Source: an uncultured Dorea sp. (GTDB lineage Bacteria > Bacillota > Clostridia > Lachnospirales > Lachnospiraceae). From it: a stretch of 64,000 nucleotides of DNA. The notes beneath the pieces were generated by a model. The model saw only the letters and a program-made list of their open reading frames with translations, had not been told where the DNA came from and searched no databases. The DNA lies in the NCBI GenBank assembly GCA_910578495.1, contig CAJTRE010000005.1, positions 1-64,000 of the forward strand, read 5' to 3'. Shown in pieces: positions 8,532 through 15,632 of this stretch (position 1 is the first letter of the stretch; the number at the start of each line of letters is the position of its first letter). The translations under genes were made by a program, and so were the position numbers.

Positions 8532-10241
8532 TTGAAAGACATCAAAGAGAAGGTATGGGATAAGAACCCGAAGATCCGCAATCCTGCCTCCCGGCTTCCC
8601 AAAGAACTGGTGCGTTCTGCCATGCTGGAGACGAAAGAAAAATCCCGGATGGCGGCAGACAAGGTAGGAAGAGAAACCGGGGAGGAATCTCCGGTGGAAT
8701 ATGCCGGAAACCGGATCGAACGAGTGGAACAGCGGGCTGGAAAAGAAAGTGCTTCTGCCGCCTATCGTGGCGGAAAGAAGCTGGCAGTGAAAACCTATGA
8801 AAAGTTAAAAGGACAAAGACAAAAACAGAAAGAAGCGATTGCCGCCCCTTTGGACGGGGAAACTGGAAACGGTGGAACATCTGCTCGGACAGAGCAGGCA
8901 AGAGCAAAGAAAGGGCGCACAGGAGCCGGAAGGAGCATCAAGGTCAAACCGGAAGCAGAGAAAACGATCAAGGAAGCCGGAAACCGGGCAGTAAAAACAG
9001 CGCCTCGTATGGTGAAAGCGTCCCCGGTTTCATCTCAGAAGGTGAAAACCCAGGCAATCTTACAAAAAAAGCATGCGCTGACATCCATGAGGGCGGCAAG
9101 GGAAGCAAAACGGGCTGCCATGCGATCTGTCCAGATAGCCAAGCAAAGCAAAAAGACAGCACAGGCAACAGCCAAAGGGATAAAAGCTATGGCAGAAGCA
9201 GCGGCCCATGCAGTAAAGGCAGCGTTTGCAGCATTGATGGCAGGAGGTGGTACGGTATTTGTGATCTTGATCCTCATTGTAGGGATCATTGGCGGTGCTG
9301 CGTTTATTGGGAGTTCCCAAAGCAGTGAGCCGCTGAGTGCGGAAGTCCTGGCCCATACCCCGGCGATCCAACGGTATGCCAGTGAATTTGGAATCCCGGA
9401 ATATGTCCCTGTCATTCAGGCGATCATGATGCAGGAGAGTGGCGGACGGGGAACAGATCCCATGCAGGCCAGCGAGTGTCCGTATAATACCCAGTATCCC
9501 AATACGCCCGGTGCGATCCAGGATGCCGATTATTCTATTAAGGTGGGCGTGCAGTATTATGCAGATTGTGTCAGGGAAGCCGGATGTGAAAGCCCACAGG
9601 ATATGGACAAGCTAAAACTTAGTTTACAGGGCTATAATTACGGAAATGGGTATATCTCATGGGCAATCCGAAACCATGGCGGTTATAGTGAAGCCAATGC
9701 ACTGCAGTTTTCCCAGGAACAGGCAGCCGCCCATGGCTGGTCAGGCTATGGCGATCCGGAGTATGTACCCCATGTGCTTCGGTATTATTCCGGCGGGGGA
9801 TTGTTTGCCGGACTTTTTGGAAATGGGCAGATCGTGACCATAGCAAAAAGCCAGTTGGGAAATGAAGGCGGTCAGAAGTTCTGGTCATGGTATGGATTTG
9901 ACAGCCGGGAGGAATGGTGTGCCTGCTTCGTGTCCTGGTGTGCAGATCAGGCAGGACTCATCCAAAGCGGTGCGGTGCCAAAATTTTCTGTTTGTACGGA
10001 CGGGAAGAACTGGTTTCAAAACCAAGGAAGATGGCAGGGGGCAGGTAGTATGCCAAGTCCCGGTGCGATCATCTTTTTTGACTGGGATCATGATGGAACA
10101 TGCGACCATGTAGGAATCGTGGAACGCTGTGACGGAACAACCGTTTATACCGTAGAAGGAAACTCCGGGGATGCGGTAAGAGAAAGAAGCTATGCAATCC
10201 GTTCCGATTCCATTATGGGATATGGGATGGTGGTTTATTAG
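8532..10241 (+). CDS. Membrane-anchored peptidoglycan hydrolase: lysozyme-like domain plus CHAP domain (VirB1-like)
   Basis: This protein opens the cell wall for the conjugation machine. From N to C: a long Lys/Arg/Ala-rich cytoplasmic part (about 1-235), one transmembrane helix (about 236-260), a lysozyme/transglycosylase-like domain with Met-Met-Gln-Glu-Ser-Gly-Gly (glutamate probably catalytic) and Gln-Gly-Tyr-Asn-Tyr-Gly-Asn-Gly, and a C-terminal CHAP amidase/endopeptidase domain with Trp-Cys-Ala-Cys-Phe-Val-Ser-Trp-Cys, Asp-His-Val-Gly-Ile-Val and Glu-Gly-Asn-Ser, supplying the Cys, His and acidic/Asn residues. The two-domain layout is the CwlT type of Gram-positive ICEs. TTG 8532 follows GGGAGG at a good distance. 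It is the last gene of the operon. Confidence 0.92.
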   Translation: MKDIKEKVWDKNPKIRNPASRLPKELVRSAMLETKEKSRMAADKVGRETGEESPVEYAGNRIERVEQRAGKESASAAYRGGKKLAVKTYEKLKGQRQKQKEAIAAPLDGETGNGGTSARTEQARAKKGRTGAGRSIKVKPEAEKTIKEAGNRAVKTAPRMVKASPVSSQKVKTQAILQKKHALTSMRAAREAKRAAMRSVQIAKQSKKTAQATAKGIKAMAEAAAHAVKAAFAALMAGGGTVFVILILIVGIIGGAAFIGSSQSSEPLSAEVLAHTPAIQRYASEFGIPEYVPVIQAIMMQESGGRGTDPMQASECPYNTQYPNTPGAIQDADYSIKVGVQYYADCVREAGCESPQDMDKLKLSLQGYNYGNGYISWAIRNHGGYSEANALQFSQEQAAAHGWSGYGDPEYVPHVLRYYSGGGLFAGLFGNGQIVTIAKSQLGNEGGQKFWSWYGFDSREEWCACFVSWCADQAGLIQSGAVPKFSVCTDGKNWFQNQGRWQGAGSMPSPGAIIFFDWDHDGTCDHVGIVERCDGTTVYTVEGNSGDAVRERSYAIRSDSIMGYGMVVY

Positions 10242-10268
10242 AAACAAAAAAATGAATGATAGATGGAA

Positions 10269-10297
10269 TTGTAGCGTTTGAATAACAATGCTATAAT
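10269..10297 (+). promoter_or_regulatory. Sigma-A-type promoter
   Basis: TTGTAG at 10269-10274 and TATAAT at 10292-10297 are separated by 17 bases. A small inverted repeat (AGGCAGG...CCTGCCT) follows at about 10307-10328. It would drive the YjbR-like gene. Confidence 0.6.
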
Positions 10298-10391
10298 AGG
10301 AAAGGAAGGCAGGGCAGATGTCCTGCCTGTTAAAATACGAAAAGTACAATCGTTTGATTGATTAATATAGAAGAACTGGGGAGTGGAAGAG

Positions 10392-10751
10392 TTGAAGCGG
10401 GAAGAAATTTATGAATATGTGAAGAAGCAATACGGAACCGTTCCGGAATATCTTTGGAAGGAATCACCGGAAAGTGCGGTGCTTCGGCATCCGAATGGAA
10501 AATGGTATGCGGTGTTGATGCAGGTTGAAAAATCCAGACTGGGATTAGAAGGAGATACGAAAGTCGACATCATTGATGTAAAGTGTGATCCAGACATGGT
10601 CGGACTTTTGACGCAGACCTATGGATTTTTACCAGGGTATCATATGAACAAAAAGTATTGGATCACCATGCTGCTGGATGGAACCGTAAGCGAGGCAAAA
10701 ACCTTAGACTTTTTGGATATGAGCTATGATTTGATTGATGGGAATGTTTAA
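10392..10751 (+). CDS. MmcQ/YjbR-family protein
   Basis: A 119-residue protein of the MmcQ/YjbR DNA-binding-like fold. The pattern Trp-Tyr-Ala-Val-Leu-Met in the first half and Gly-Tyr-His-Met-Asn-Lys-Lys-Tyr-Trp-Ile at about 90 are characteristic, as is the small size. TTG 10392 lies eight bases after GGGGAG and is preferred over the GTG at 10383. It is common cargo in mobile elements and its precise role is unknown. It has its own promoter about 95 bases upstream. Confidence 0.75.
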   Translation: MKREEIYEYVKKQYGTVPEYLWKESPESAVLRHPNGKWYAVLMQVEKSRLGLEGDTKVDIIDVKCDPDMVGLLTQTYGFLPGYHMNKKYWITMLLDGTVSEAKTLDFLDMSYDLIDGNV

Positions 10752-11121
10752 TGTAGACATTTTCATTAAAAAAAAGTCAGATGCTTTTGCTTTAAGGAAG
10801 GGTAAAAAATATCTTACATTTTTAAGCAGATGAAGTATAATATTATTAACAAAATTGAGTTTGCAGAAAGAAGCAATTTTTATGAAACTTGTAGTAAGCA
10901 GAAAATTCACGTAGGAAAAAGAGAATATCACCCATCAAGTTGTGCAGAATTTAAAAGCGAGTTGTAAGATGCCATTATGGGCAAATGCCATAAGAAATTA
11001 GATAATCAGCGGTAGGGACAGGAAAAGAGTATATAAAATTAGAATGCTTATAGATTTTCGTGGTATTTAGTGATAATATATTAACAGTTTTACTATAAAT
11101 TACCAATATGGAGGGCTTACT
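10752..11121 (+). other. Intergenic stretch without a recognised gene
   Basis: The A+T content rises here compared with the transfer operon. Short open stretches exist, for example one reading Ser-Lys-Gln-Lys-Ile-His-Val-Gly near 10890, but they lack start codons and look like decayed coding sequence. No family was recognised. Confidence 0.5.
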
Positions 11122-11349
11122 ATGGCGAGAGGAAGAAGAAAAGCAGTATCAAATCTTACCCTGGAAGAACAAGTGGCAAGTATACAGGCAGAAATAGATA
11201 ATCTTGCAGAGAAAATGAAAGATGCGAAGGCAAGGAAAAAAGAACTTCAGGATAAGATTTCCGAGAGGGAAAAAGAAGATGTGTACCGTGTATTTATACA
11301 ATCTGGAAAAACACTGGAAGATTTAAAGGTCCTGTTGGCAGAAAGATAA
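11122..11349 (+). CDS. Small coiled-coil protein of unknown function
   Basis: A 75-residue protein starting at ATG 11122 after TGGAGGG. The N-terminus is basic (Ala-Arg-Gly-Arg-Arg-Lys), then a helical coiled-coil segment at about 17-52 with regular Ile, Leu and Met spacing, then a short Thr-Leu-Glu-Asp-Leu-Lys tail. Small proteins of this type are frequent in Clostridia ICEs, often next to DUF4315-like genes, but I cannot name this one. It stands at the border between the transfer genes and the A+T-rich cargo island. Confidence 0.6.
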   Translation: MARGRRKAVSNLTLEEQVASIQAEIDNLAEKMKDAKARKKELQDKISEREKEDVYRVFIQSGKTLEDLKVLLAER

Positions 11350-11374
11350 CCTTTTACTGAAAGTGAATAGGGAT

Positions 11375-11416
11375 AATATTAACCGCTGTAGGAGTCATCT
11401 TGCAGCGGTTAATATT
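11375..11416. terminator. Perfect 14-bp inverted repeat with 14-nt loop
   Basis: AATATTAACCGCTG at 11375-11388 pairs perfectly with its complement at 11403-11416. There is no T-run directly after it, so it is a hairpin that could act as a two-way terminator or a processing or recombination site rather than a classic rho-independent terminator. It marks the border of the cargo island. Confidence 0.6.
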
Positions 11417-11483
11417 AATGTGAAAAATAAATTGGGGTGTTTTGCATTTTGCACATTTTTTTTAGCAATCGAAGCAAAATGAG

Positions 11484-11511
11484 TTGAAAAATTAAAATTA
11501 TCATATAGAAT
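11484..11511 (+). promoter_or_regulatory. Possible promoter of the first precursor peptide
   Basis: TTGAAA at 11484-11489 and TAGAAT at 11506-11511 are spaced by 16 bases, 38 bases before the AGGAGG-preceded precursor gene. The surrounding DNA is very A+T-rich, so chance matches are likely. Confidence 0.35.
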
Positions 11512-11549
11512 ATTAAAATAATATTTAAAAATCATAGGAGGATACAATA

Positions 11550-11720
11550 ATGGAGCAGATTAAAAAGAGAAATATAGATGAAAATTGTACAAAAAATGTA
11601 CAATCAATAGTCGAAAGTGAGGAGATTGAAGGTTATTCATCGTGCTCTACAGTAAAACAACGATGTATGACAGACTGTGCGTGGCCTTTGCAAGCACCAG
11701 TCATGTCGTTTAATGAGTAG
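11550..11720 (+). CDS. Candidate RiPP precursor peptide 1 (three-Cys core)
   Basis: A 56-residue peptide with a good ribosome-binding site (AGGAGG, 8 bases before ATG). The first 30 residues are charged and leader-like. The core has Glu-Ile-Glu-Gly-Tyr-Ser-Ser-Cys, then Cys-x6-Cys-x3-Cys (Cys32, 39, 43) with Lys-Gln-Arg before the second Cys, then a Pro- and Ser-containing tail ending Met-Ser-Phe-Asn-Glu. Two more peptides in the island share this pattern. One extra Cys (13) lies in the leader. The S8 protease gene starts 10 bases downstream. I do not recognise a named precursor family; identity as a RiPP precursor is inferred from size, conserved Cys pattern and the radical SAM neighbours. 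Confidence 0.75.
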   Translation: MEQIKKRNIDENCTKNVQSIVESEEIEGYSSCSTVKQRCMTDCAWPLQAPVMSFNE

Positions 11721-11730
11721 GTGATGAGAA

Positions 11731-12753
11731 ATGCTTATTGCTGTTATTGACTCTGGAATTGACCAAAGCGATGTAATGCTTAGAGGAATTCAAATAAAAA
11801 GTAAGACGGTTGAGTTACACCATAAAAATAAGCACGGCACAAATATTGTAAAAATAATTGTAAGAGATAATTTAATAGAACAATTTATTTCTATTCAAAT
11901 ATTGGACGAAAATAACAAAGGTCAATTAAACCTTTTGATTGAGGCAATAGAATACTGCATAGAAAATAATGTCGATGTAATTAATCTTAGTCTGGGACTT
12001 GTATCTATATCTTGTTCCAGACTTGATTTATTATATAATACAATAAAAAAAGCAATAGATAAAAACATTATAATATTTGCTGCGGAAAATAACCGACAGA
12101 ACAATACTACTTCATACCCAGCCGCATTTAAAGAGGTTTATAGTGTATCATATGCAGAAAGTAATTGTTCCTTTATATTTAGAGAAGAGAGCAAGGAAAT
12201 TGTTTTTAACAGAAGAACTGTTTATATGCCTGATAAAAGTGAAAGTAAAATAGTCTGTGGTAATAGTTATTTGTGTCCATTAGTGACAGCACTATATTTA
12301 AGCTGGAAAAGAGATAGTTTGAAAAGTACTTCATTTAATGGCTTTTTATCATTGCTATCAAAGAGAAATGTATTTGATAAAATTTTATATTCAAATACAA
12401 GTTTAATTAATGACACAGACTTGAGGAAATATCCCATTTTATATTTCTCTAATGATTCTAATAAAGATTCAATAAACTTAAAAGAGTTTTTGAACGAACA
12501 TGGAGAGTTACGAGTATACAAATCATTGAAAGAATTATTACAAGCAATGGATTGTACGGAAAAGATAATTGTTTTTCTTGGAATGATAACCGAGAACATT
12601 AATATATATGACAAAAACTACTTACATATGATATATCGCAATTGCGTTAAAAACAAAATTAAGAATATCTCCGTATTTCCCTACATACCCATTTACAATA
12701 TAATTAAAACATATTTAGAAAGTAATTTTGCAATACAAATTATATATCTATAG
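11731..12753 (+). CDS. Subtilisin-like (S8) peptidase, probable leader protease
   Basis: A 340-residue serine protease without signal peptide or propeptide; it starts directly at the catalytic-Asp strand. The triad is visible: Asp7 in Val-Ile-Asp-Ser-Gly, His35 in Lys-His-Gly-Thr, and Ser179 in Gly-Asn-Ser-Tyr-Leu-Cys-Pro, a variant of the usual Gly-Thr-Ser-x-Ala-x-Pro. The oxyanion-hole Asn is near 120. Residues after about 225 form an extra C-terminal alpha/beta region with no recognised family. Being cytosolic and between two precursor genes, it most likely cuts the leader from the modified peptides, a job that the ABC exporter cannot do because it lacks a C39 domain. Substrate is inference. 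Confidence 0.85.
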   Translation: MLIAVIDSGIDQSDVMLRGIQIKSKTVELHHKNKHGTNIVKIIVRDNLIEQFISIQILDENNKGQLNLLIEAIEYCIENNVDVINLSLGLVSISCSRLDLLYNTIKKAIDKNIIIFAAENNRQNNTTSYPAAFKEVYSVSYAESNCSFIFREESKEIVFNRRTVYMPDKSESKIVCGNSYLCPLVTALYLSWKRDSLKSTSFNGFLSLLSKRNVFDKILYSNTSLINDTDLRKYPILYFSNDSNKDSINLKEFLNEHGELRVYKSLKELLQAMDCTEKIIVFLGMITENINIYDKNYLHMIYRNCVKNKIKNISVFPYIPIYNIIKTYLESNFAIQIIYL

Positions 12754-12817
12754 TACATTTTTGTGATGATTAAGTGCAATCTAAACGGAAAAACTGGTAA
12801 AGGAGACAAATTCTGAT

Positions 12818-12874
12818 ACAAATCAAAACAATTTGTGTAAAATACGATTATCAAATGAATTGAACATTTGATAA
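12818..12874. promoter_or_regulatory. Two tandem inverted repeats before precursor 2 (possible operator)
   Basis: ACAAAT-N7-ATTTGT at 12818-12836 and TTATCAAATG-N7-CATTTGATAA at 12848-12874 both have 7-base spacers, and their centres are 34 bases apart (about three helical turns). They precede precursor 2 by about 50 bases and are candidates for regulator binding or a leader RNA hairpin. Confidence 0.45.
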
Positions 12875-12919
12875 CACACTCAAGCTTGAAAAACAAAATA
12901 AGAAATGGAGGAAAGTACA

Positions 12920-13060
12920 ATGACAAAACAGAACGAAGAAGTAAAAAATATCGATGAAGTAACAGCAGAGGAAATTGAGGGTTACGATTACTGCACAACC
13001 AAAAAGCAGAAATGCTTAAATGATTGCGCCGGCTCTCCGATGTTATCAACGCTTGACTAA
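12920..13060 (+). CDS. Candidate RiPP precursor peptide 2 (three-Cys core)
   Basis: A 46-residue peptide with a strong ribosome-binding site (GGAGG). The leader is acidic (Glu, Asp, Lys rich) and ends Glu-Glu-Ile-Glu-Gly-Tyr. The core has Cys25, Cys32 and Cys36 in the same Cys-x6-Cys-x3-Cys spacing as peptides 1 and 3, with Lys-Lys-Gln-Lys before the second Cys and Asn-Asp before the third. The tail Ser-Pro-Met-Leu-Ser-Thr-Leu-Asp matches the other two peptides in its Pro-[Val/Met]-[Leu/Met]-Ser motif. It contains no Cys outside the core. A strong terminator follows 10 bases later, so this may be the most highly made transcript of the island. Confidence 0.78.
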   Translation: MTKQNEEVKNIDEVTAEEIEGYDYCTTKKQKCLNDCAGSPMLSTLD

Positions 13061-13070
13061 AAACATGCGA

Positions 13071-13104
13071 GGAGGAAATAAGGAGGACTTATTTCCTCCT
13101 TTTC
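13071..13104 (+). terminator. Rho-independent terminator after precursor 2
   Basis: The 12-bp stem GGAGGAAATAAG (13071-13082) pairs perfectly with CTTATTTCCTCC (13088-13099) over a 5-base loop and is followed by TTTTCT. Confidence 0.85.
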
Positions 13105-13108
13105 TAAT

Positions 13109-13828
13109 ATGGAAACAAATACTAAAATGATAAATAAAGTTATTAGTACAAATACAAATACGTCTTGGTTAAAGATAATTGCACTTATTACGATGACTTG
13201 TGATCATATTGGCAAAATGTTTTTTCCCAAAATTACAATATTACAAATAGTTGGACGAATAGCATTTCCTTTATTTGCATATTGTTTGGCTGTGGGATGT
13301 ATATATACACATGATATAAAAAAATATGCATCTCGATTACTACTATTTGCCATAATTTCGCAGCCTTTCTATATAATGAGATTTAGTGCAAATATAAATC
13401 AGTTTATTGATAATCTTACAAATTTTAATATTTTTTTTACACTATTCATAGGGGTTTTAACAATATGGAGTATCAGAGATAAACGTTGGATTGCATTGGG
13501 ACTTTGTTTATTATTTGCAGCTTTTGTAAATATAGATTATGGCTTGGCGGGTATAGTTTTAATAATAACGTTTTATATTTTTATAAGCAAACAAAAGATA
13601 TTGTTTATTTTAGTTGCATTACAGTTGGGAATGTATTTTATTTATCCAGGTGATGTAGAGTTTTTTGGAATAGAAGTAAACCTACAAGGTTTTTCGCTAT
13701 TAGCAATTCCATTCATTTTTGCAAAAGAACGAAAGAAATGTGAAATTAAGGTAAATAAATATTTCTTCTATATCTATTATCCTGTTCATTTTATTATATT
13801 AACATTATTAAAACAAATATTAATGTAA
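13109..13828 (+). CDS. TraX-family membrane acetyltransferase-like protein
   Basis: A polytopic membrane protein (239 residues, about eight hydrophobic segments). Family hallmarks visible are Trp-Leu-Lys-Ile-Ile-Ala-Leu-Ile-Thr-Met with Cys-Asp-His-Ile-Gly-Lys (about 20-35), Gly-Arg-Ile-Ala-Phe-Pro-Leu-Phe-Ala-Tyr, and Asn-Ile-Phe-Phe-Thr-Leu. F-plasmid TraX acetylates the N-terminus of F pilin, and Firmicutes relatives are usually of unknown target. Here it sits inside a peptide-maturation island, so acetylating the peptide or a partner is possible. The ATG at 13109 follows the terminator hairpin with no clear ribosome-binding site; ATG 13127 is an alternative. Confidence 0.8.
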   Translation: METNTKMINKVISTNTNTSWLKIIALITMTCDHIGKMFFPKITILQIVGRIAFPLFAYCLAVGCIYTHDIKKYASRLLLFAIISQPFYIMRFSANINQFIDNLTNFNIFFTLFIGVLTIWSIRDKRWIALGLCLLFAAFVNIDYGLAGIVLIITFYIFISKQKILFILVALQLGMYFIYPGDVEFFGIEVNLQGFSLLAIPFIFAKERKKCEIKVNKYFFYIYYPVHFIILTLLKQILM

Positions 13829-13841
13829 AGGAGAATTTTTA

Positions 13842-14363
13842 ATGAAAAAAATACAATCATTAATTGGGGTTCTATGTGTGTTGACGTTGTGTATATGTAT
13901 GAGTGGTTGTAATCAAACCGAAAAAAATGAAGACAAAATAGGAGTGGGCAATCCGGAAGAAGAGTTAGCGGTAAGCCCGTATACAAGCGGTGAAACAGAT
14001 GAAGGTATTACTAACTTAAGCGATATTAACATGTCTCTTAAAAAATTGGATAAGGATAAAAAAGAACTGATAATCCTTTTAGAAAACACAGGAGAAAAAA
14101 CTTATAGATATGGGAAATATTTTGAGATAGAGAAAAAGATTAATGGCAAGTGGTATCAGTTAGTTCAGAATGATAAAGATTCGGAGGATCATGGAGAAGT
14201 ACTTGAAAGCAAGAATAATATTGATTTGAACTATAATATTGAGCAATATTATAACTCACTAACGGTGGGTGAATATAGAATTATCATACAACTATATTAT
14301 ATGAAAGATGAAAAGGATTGGGATTATAAGACATATAATGTAGCTTTAGAATTCAATATTTAA
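13842..14363 (+). CDS. Lipoprotein with Ig-like domain
   Basis: A 173-residue protein with a lipoprotein signal: basic Met-Lys-Lys, a hydrophobic stretch, and the lipobox Met-Ser-Gly-Cys near residue 23. The mature part has a short acidic linker and a beta-sandwich-like region with Leu-Leu-Glu-Asn-Thr-Gly-Glu, Trp-Tyr-Gln-Leu and Gly-Glu-Tyr-Arg-Ile, as in bacterial Ig-like (Big_14-type) lipoproteins. It starts with ATG after AAAGGAG, 13 bases after the TraX-like gene. A surface immunity or trapping role for the cargo peptide is inference. Confidence 0.7.
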   Translation: MKKIQSLIGVLCVLTLCICMSGCNQTEKNEDKIGVGNPEEELAVSPYTSGETDEGITNLSDINMSLKKLDKDKKELIILLENTGEKTYRYGKYFEIEKKINGKWYQLVQNDKDSEDHGEVLESKNNIDLNYNIEQYYNSLTVGEYRIIIQLYYMKDEKDWDYKTYNVALEFNI

Positions 14364-14383
14364 ATATAGTGATTCATGAAATT

Positions 14384-14426
14384 ATAGAGTCACACACTAT
14401 TTAATAATTGTTTTGTGTGGCTCTAT
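14384..14426 (+). terminator. Hairpin between lipoprotein and first radical SAM gene
   Basis: ATAGAGTCACACA (14384-14396) pairs with TGTGTGGCTCTAT (14414-14426) with a single G:T wobble. It lies about 45 bases before the radical SAM start and could separate transcripts or attenuate the downstream genes. Confidence 0.6.
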
Positions 14427-14471
14427 ATGGATAAGAATGTCAATAAAAATATATTTGGTGAGGAGAAAAAC

Positions 14472-15632
14472 ATGGAATGTACACTATATCTGACCGATAG
14501 TTGTAATCTTAAATGTAGTTACTGCTATGAAGGCGACTCAAAAAATTCAACCTTTCTTACAGAAGAAAAATTAAGATTAGCATTAAATTATATAAAAACT
14601 AACAATCCAGTTAATGATGATATTCATCTGACATTGCTGGGGGGTGAACCATTGTTAAATAAAAAACTGTTAAGAAAAGTTTTTGAGATAATAAACAATG
14701 AATATAAGGACATAATACATTTATTTCATTATAGTTTAACTACGAATGGAGTTTTTTTAGATGATGAAGTAATTCAATTATTAATCAATAATAATGTGAG
14801 TTTATCTATTAGTATTGATGGTGATGAGAATACCCATAATCTAAATAGAGAATCTTTAAATGGAAAAAATGTATATCCATTAATAATAAATAATTTGAAA
14901 AAACTGATACATGGGAATATTCCATTCTCGGTTAGAATGACAGTTACATGCAATAATGTAAAATATTTATATAACAATGTTATTTACTTCTACAATATGG
15001 GCGTGAAAAAGTTTCATATAGCATATAACGAATTTGATAGTTGGGATTCTGATAGTTTGACTCAATATGATGCACAGATGAAAATGTTAGATGAATTCTA
15101 CATAAAAGAGATAGTTGAAAATGATGAGTGTCTAATTAATCTTTATGATTATAAATATACAACATTTTTGGCAAAACACGAAATTGTTTATTGCTCGGCT
15201 GGTAGTAAAGGCCATGTAACAATAAATAGCAAGGGTGAAATATATCCCTGCGGTTATGTTGCAAATAATAAGTATTGGAATATTGGTAATGTTGGAGAAG
15301 ATTTTAGTGATCATAGTTTTATTGAAAGGGCAAAAAATACTGTTGATCCAAATGTAAAAAAATGTAAATCTTGTGATATAGCGTTTACTTGTAGCGGCAC
15401 AAAATGCGGATTGAAAAATTATTGCTTAACCGGATTGTTGAATGTGACTGATCCGAAGACCTGCAAGTTGGAAAGAATTTTATTTGAACATGATAATGCA
15501 GTCTTTAGATATTTATTTGTAAAAGATTATAACAGAATAAAGAAATATCTAAAGATTTTAAAAGACTATAATCTTGAAAAGAGTGATTGGCTTCTTAAAC
15601 TTGAACAGGAGGTTGATGCATGTACGCAATGA
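14472..15632 (+). CDS. Radical SAM/SPASM peptide maturase 1
   Basis: A 386-residue enzyme. It starts with the radical SAM motif Cys11-x3-Cys15-x2-Cys18 (Cys-Asn-Leu-Lys-Cys-Ser-Tyr-Cys-Tyr), followed by Leu-Leu-Gly-Gly-Glu-Pro-Leu (SAM-binding GGE), and a C-terminal SPASM/twitch region with Tyr-Cys-Ser-Ala-Gly, Tyr-Pro-Cys-Gly-Tyr, and a cluster Cys-Lys-Ser-Cys ... Cys-Gly-Leu-Lys-Asn-Tyr-Cys ... Cys-Lys-Leu, giving the extra Fe-S ligands. Such enzymes make thioether or C-C crosslinks in peptides. ATG 14472 is preceded by GAGGAG; the upstream ATG at 14415 lies inside the hairpin. It overlaps the next gene by 13 bases. Confidence 0.9.
   Translation: MECTLYLTDSCNLKCSYCYEGDSKNSTFLTEEKLRLALNYIKTNNPVNDDIHLTLLGGEPLLNKKLLRKVFEIINNEYKDIIHLFHYSLTTNGVFLDDEVIQLLINNNVSLSISIDGDENTHNLNRESLNGKNVYPLIINNLKKLIHGNIPFSVRMTVTCNNVKYLYNNVIYFYNMGVKKFHIAYNEFDSWDSDSLTQYDAQMKMLDEFYIKEIVENDECLINLYDYKYTTFLAKHEIVYCSAGSKGHVTINSKGEIYPCGYVANNKYWNIGNVGEDFSDHSFIERAKNTVDPNVKKCKSCDIAFTCSGTKCGLKNYCLTGLLNVTDPKTCKLERILFEHDNAVFRYLFVKDYNRIKKYLKILKDYNLEKSDWLLKLEQEVDACTQ

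Noticed and set aside
11550..13060. Lanthipeptide or SCIFF (six-Cys) assignment for the precursors
   Set aside because: No lanthionine synthetase gene is present, and the peptides have three conserved Cys instead of six.
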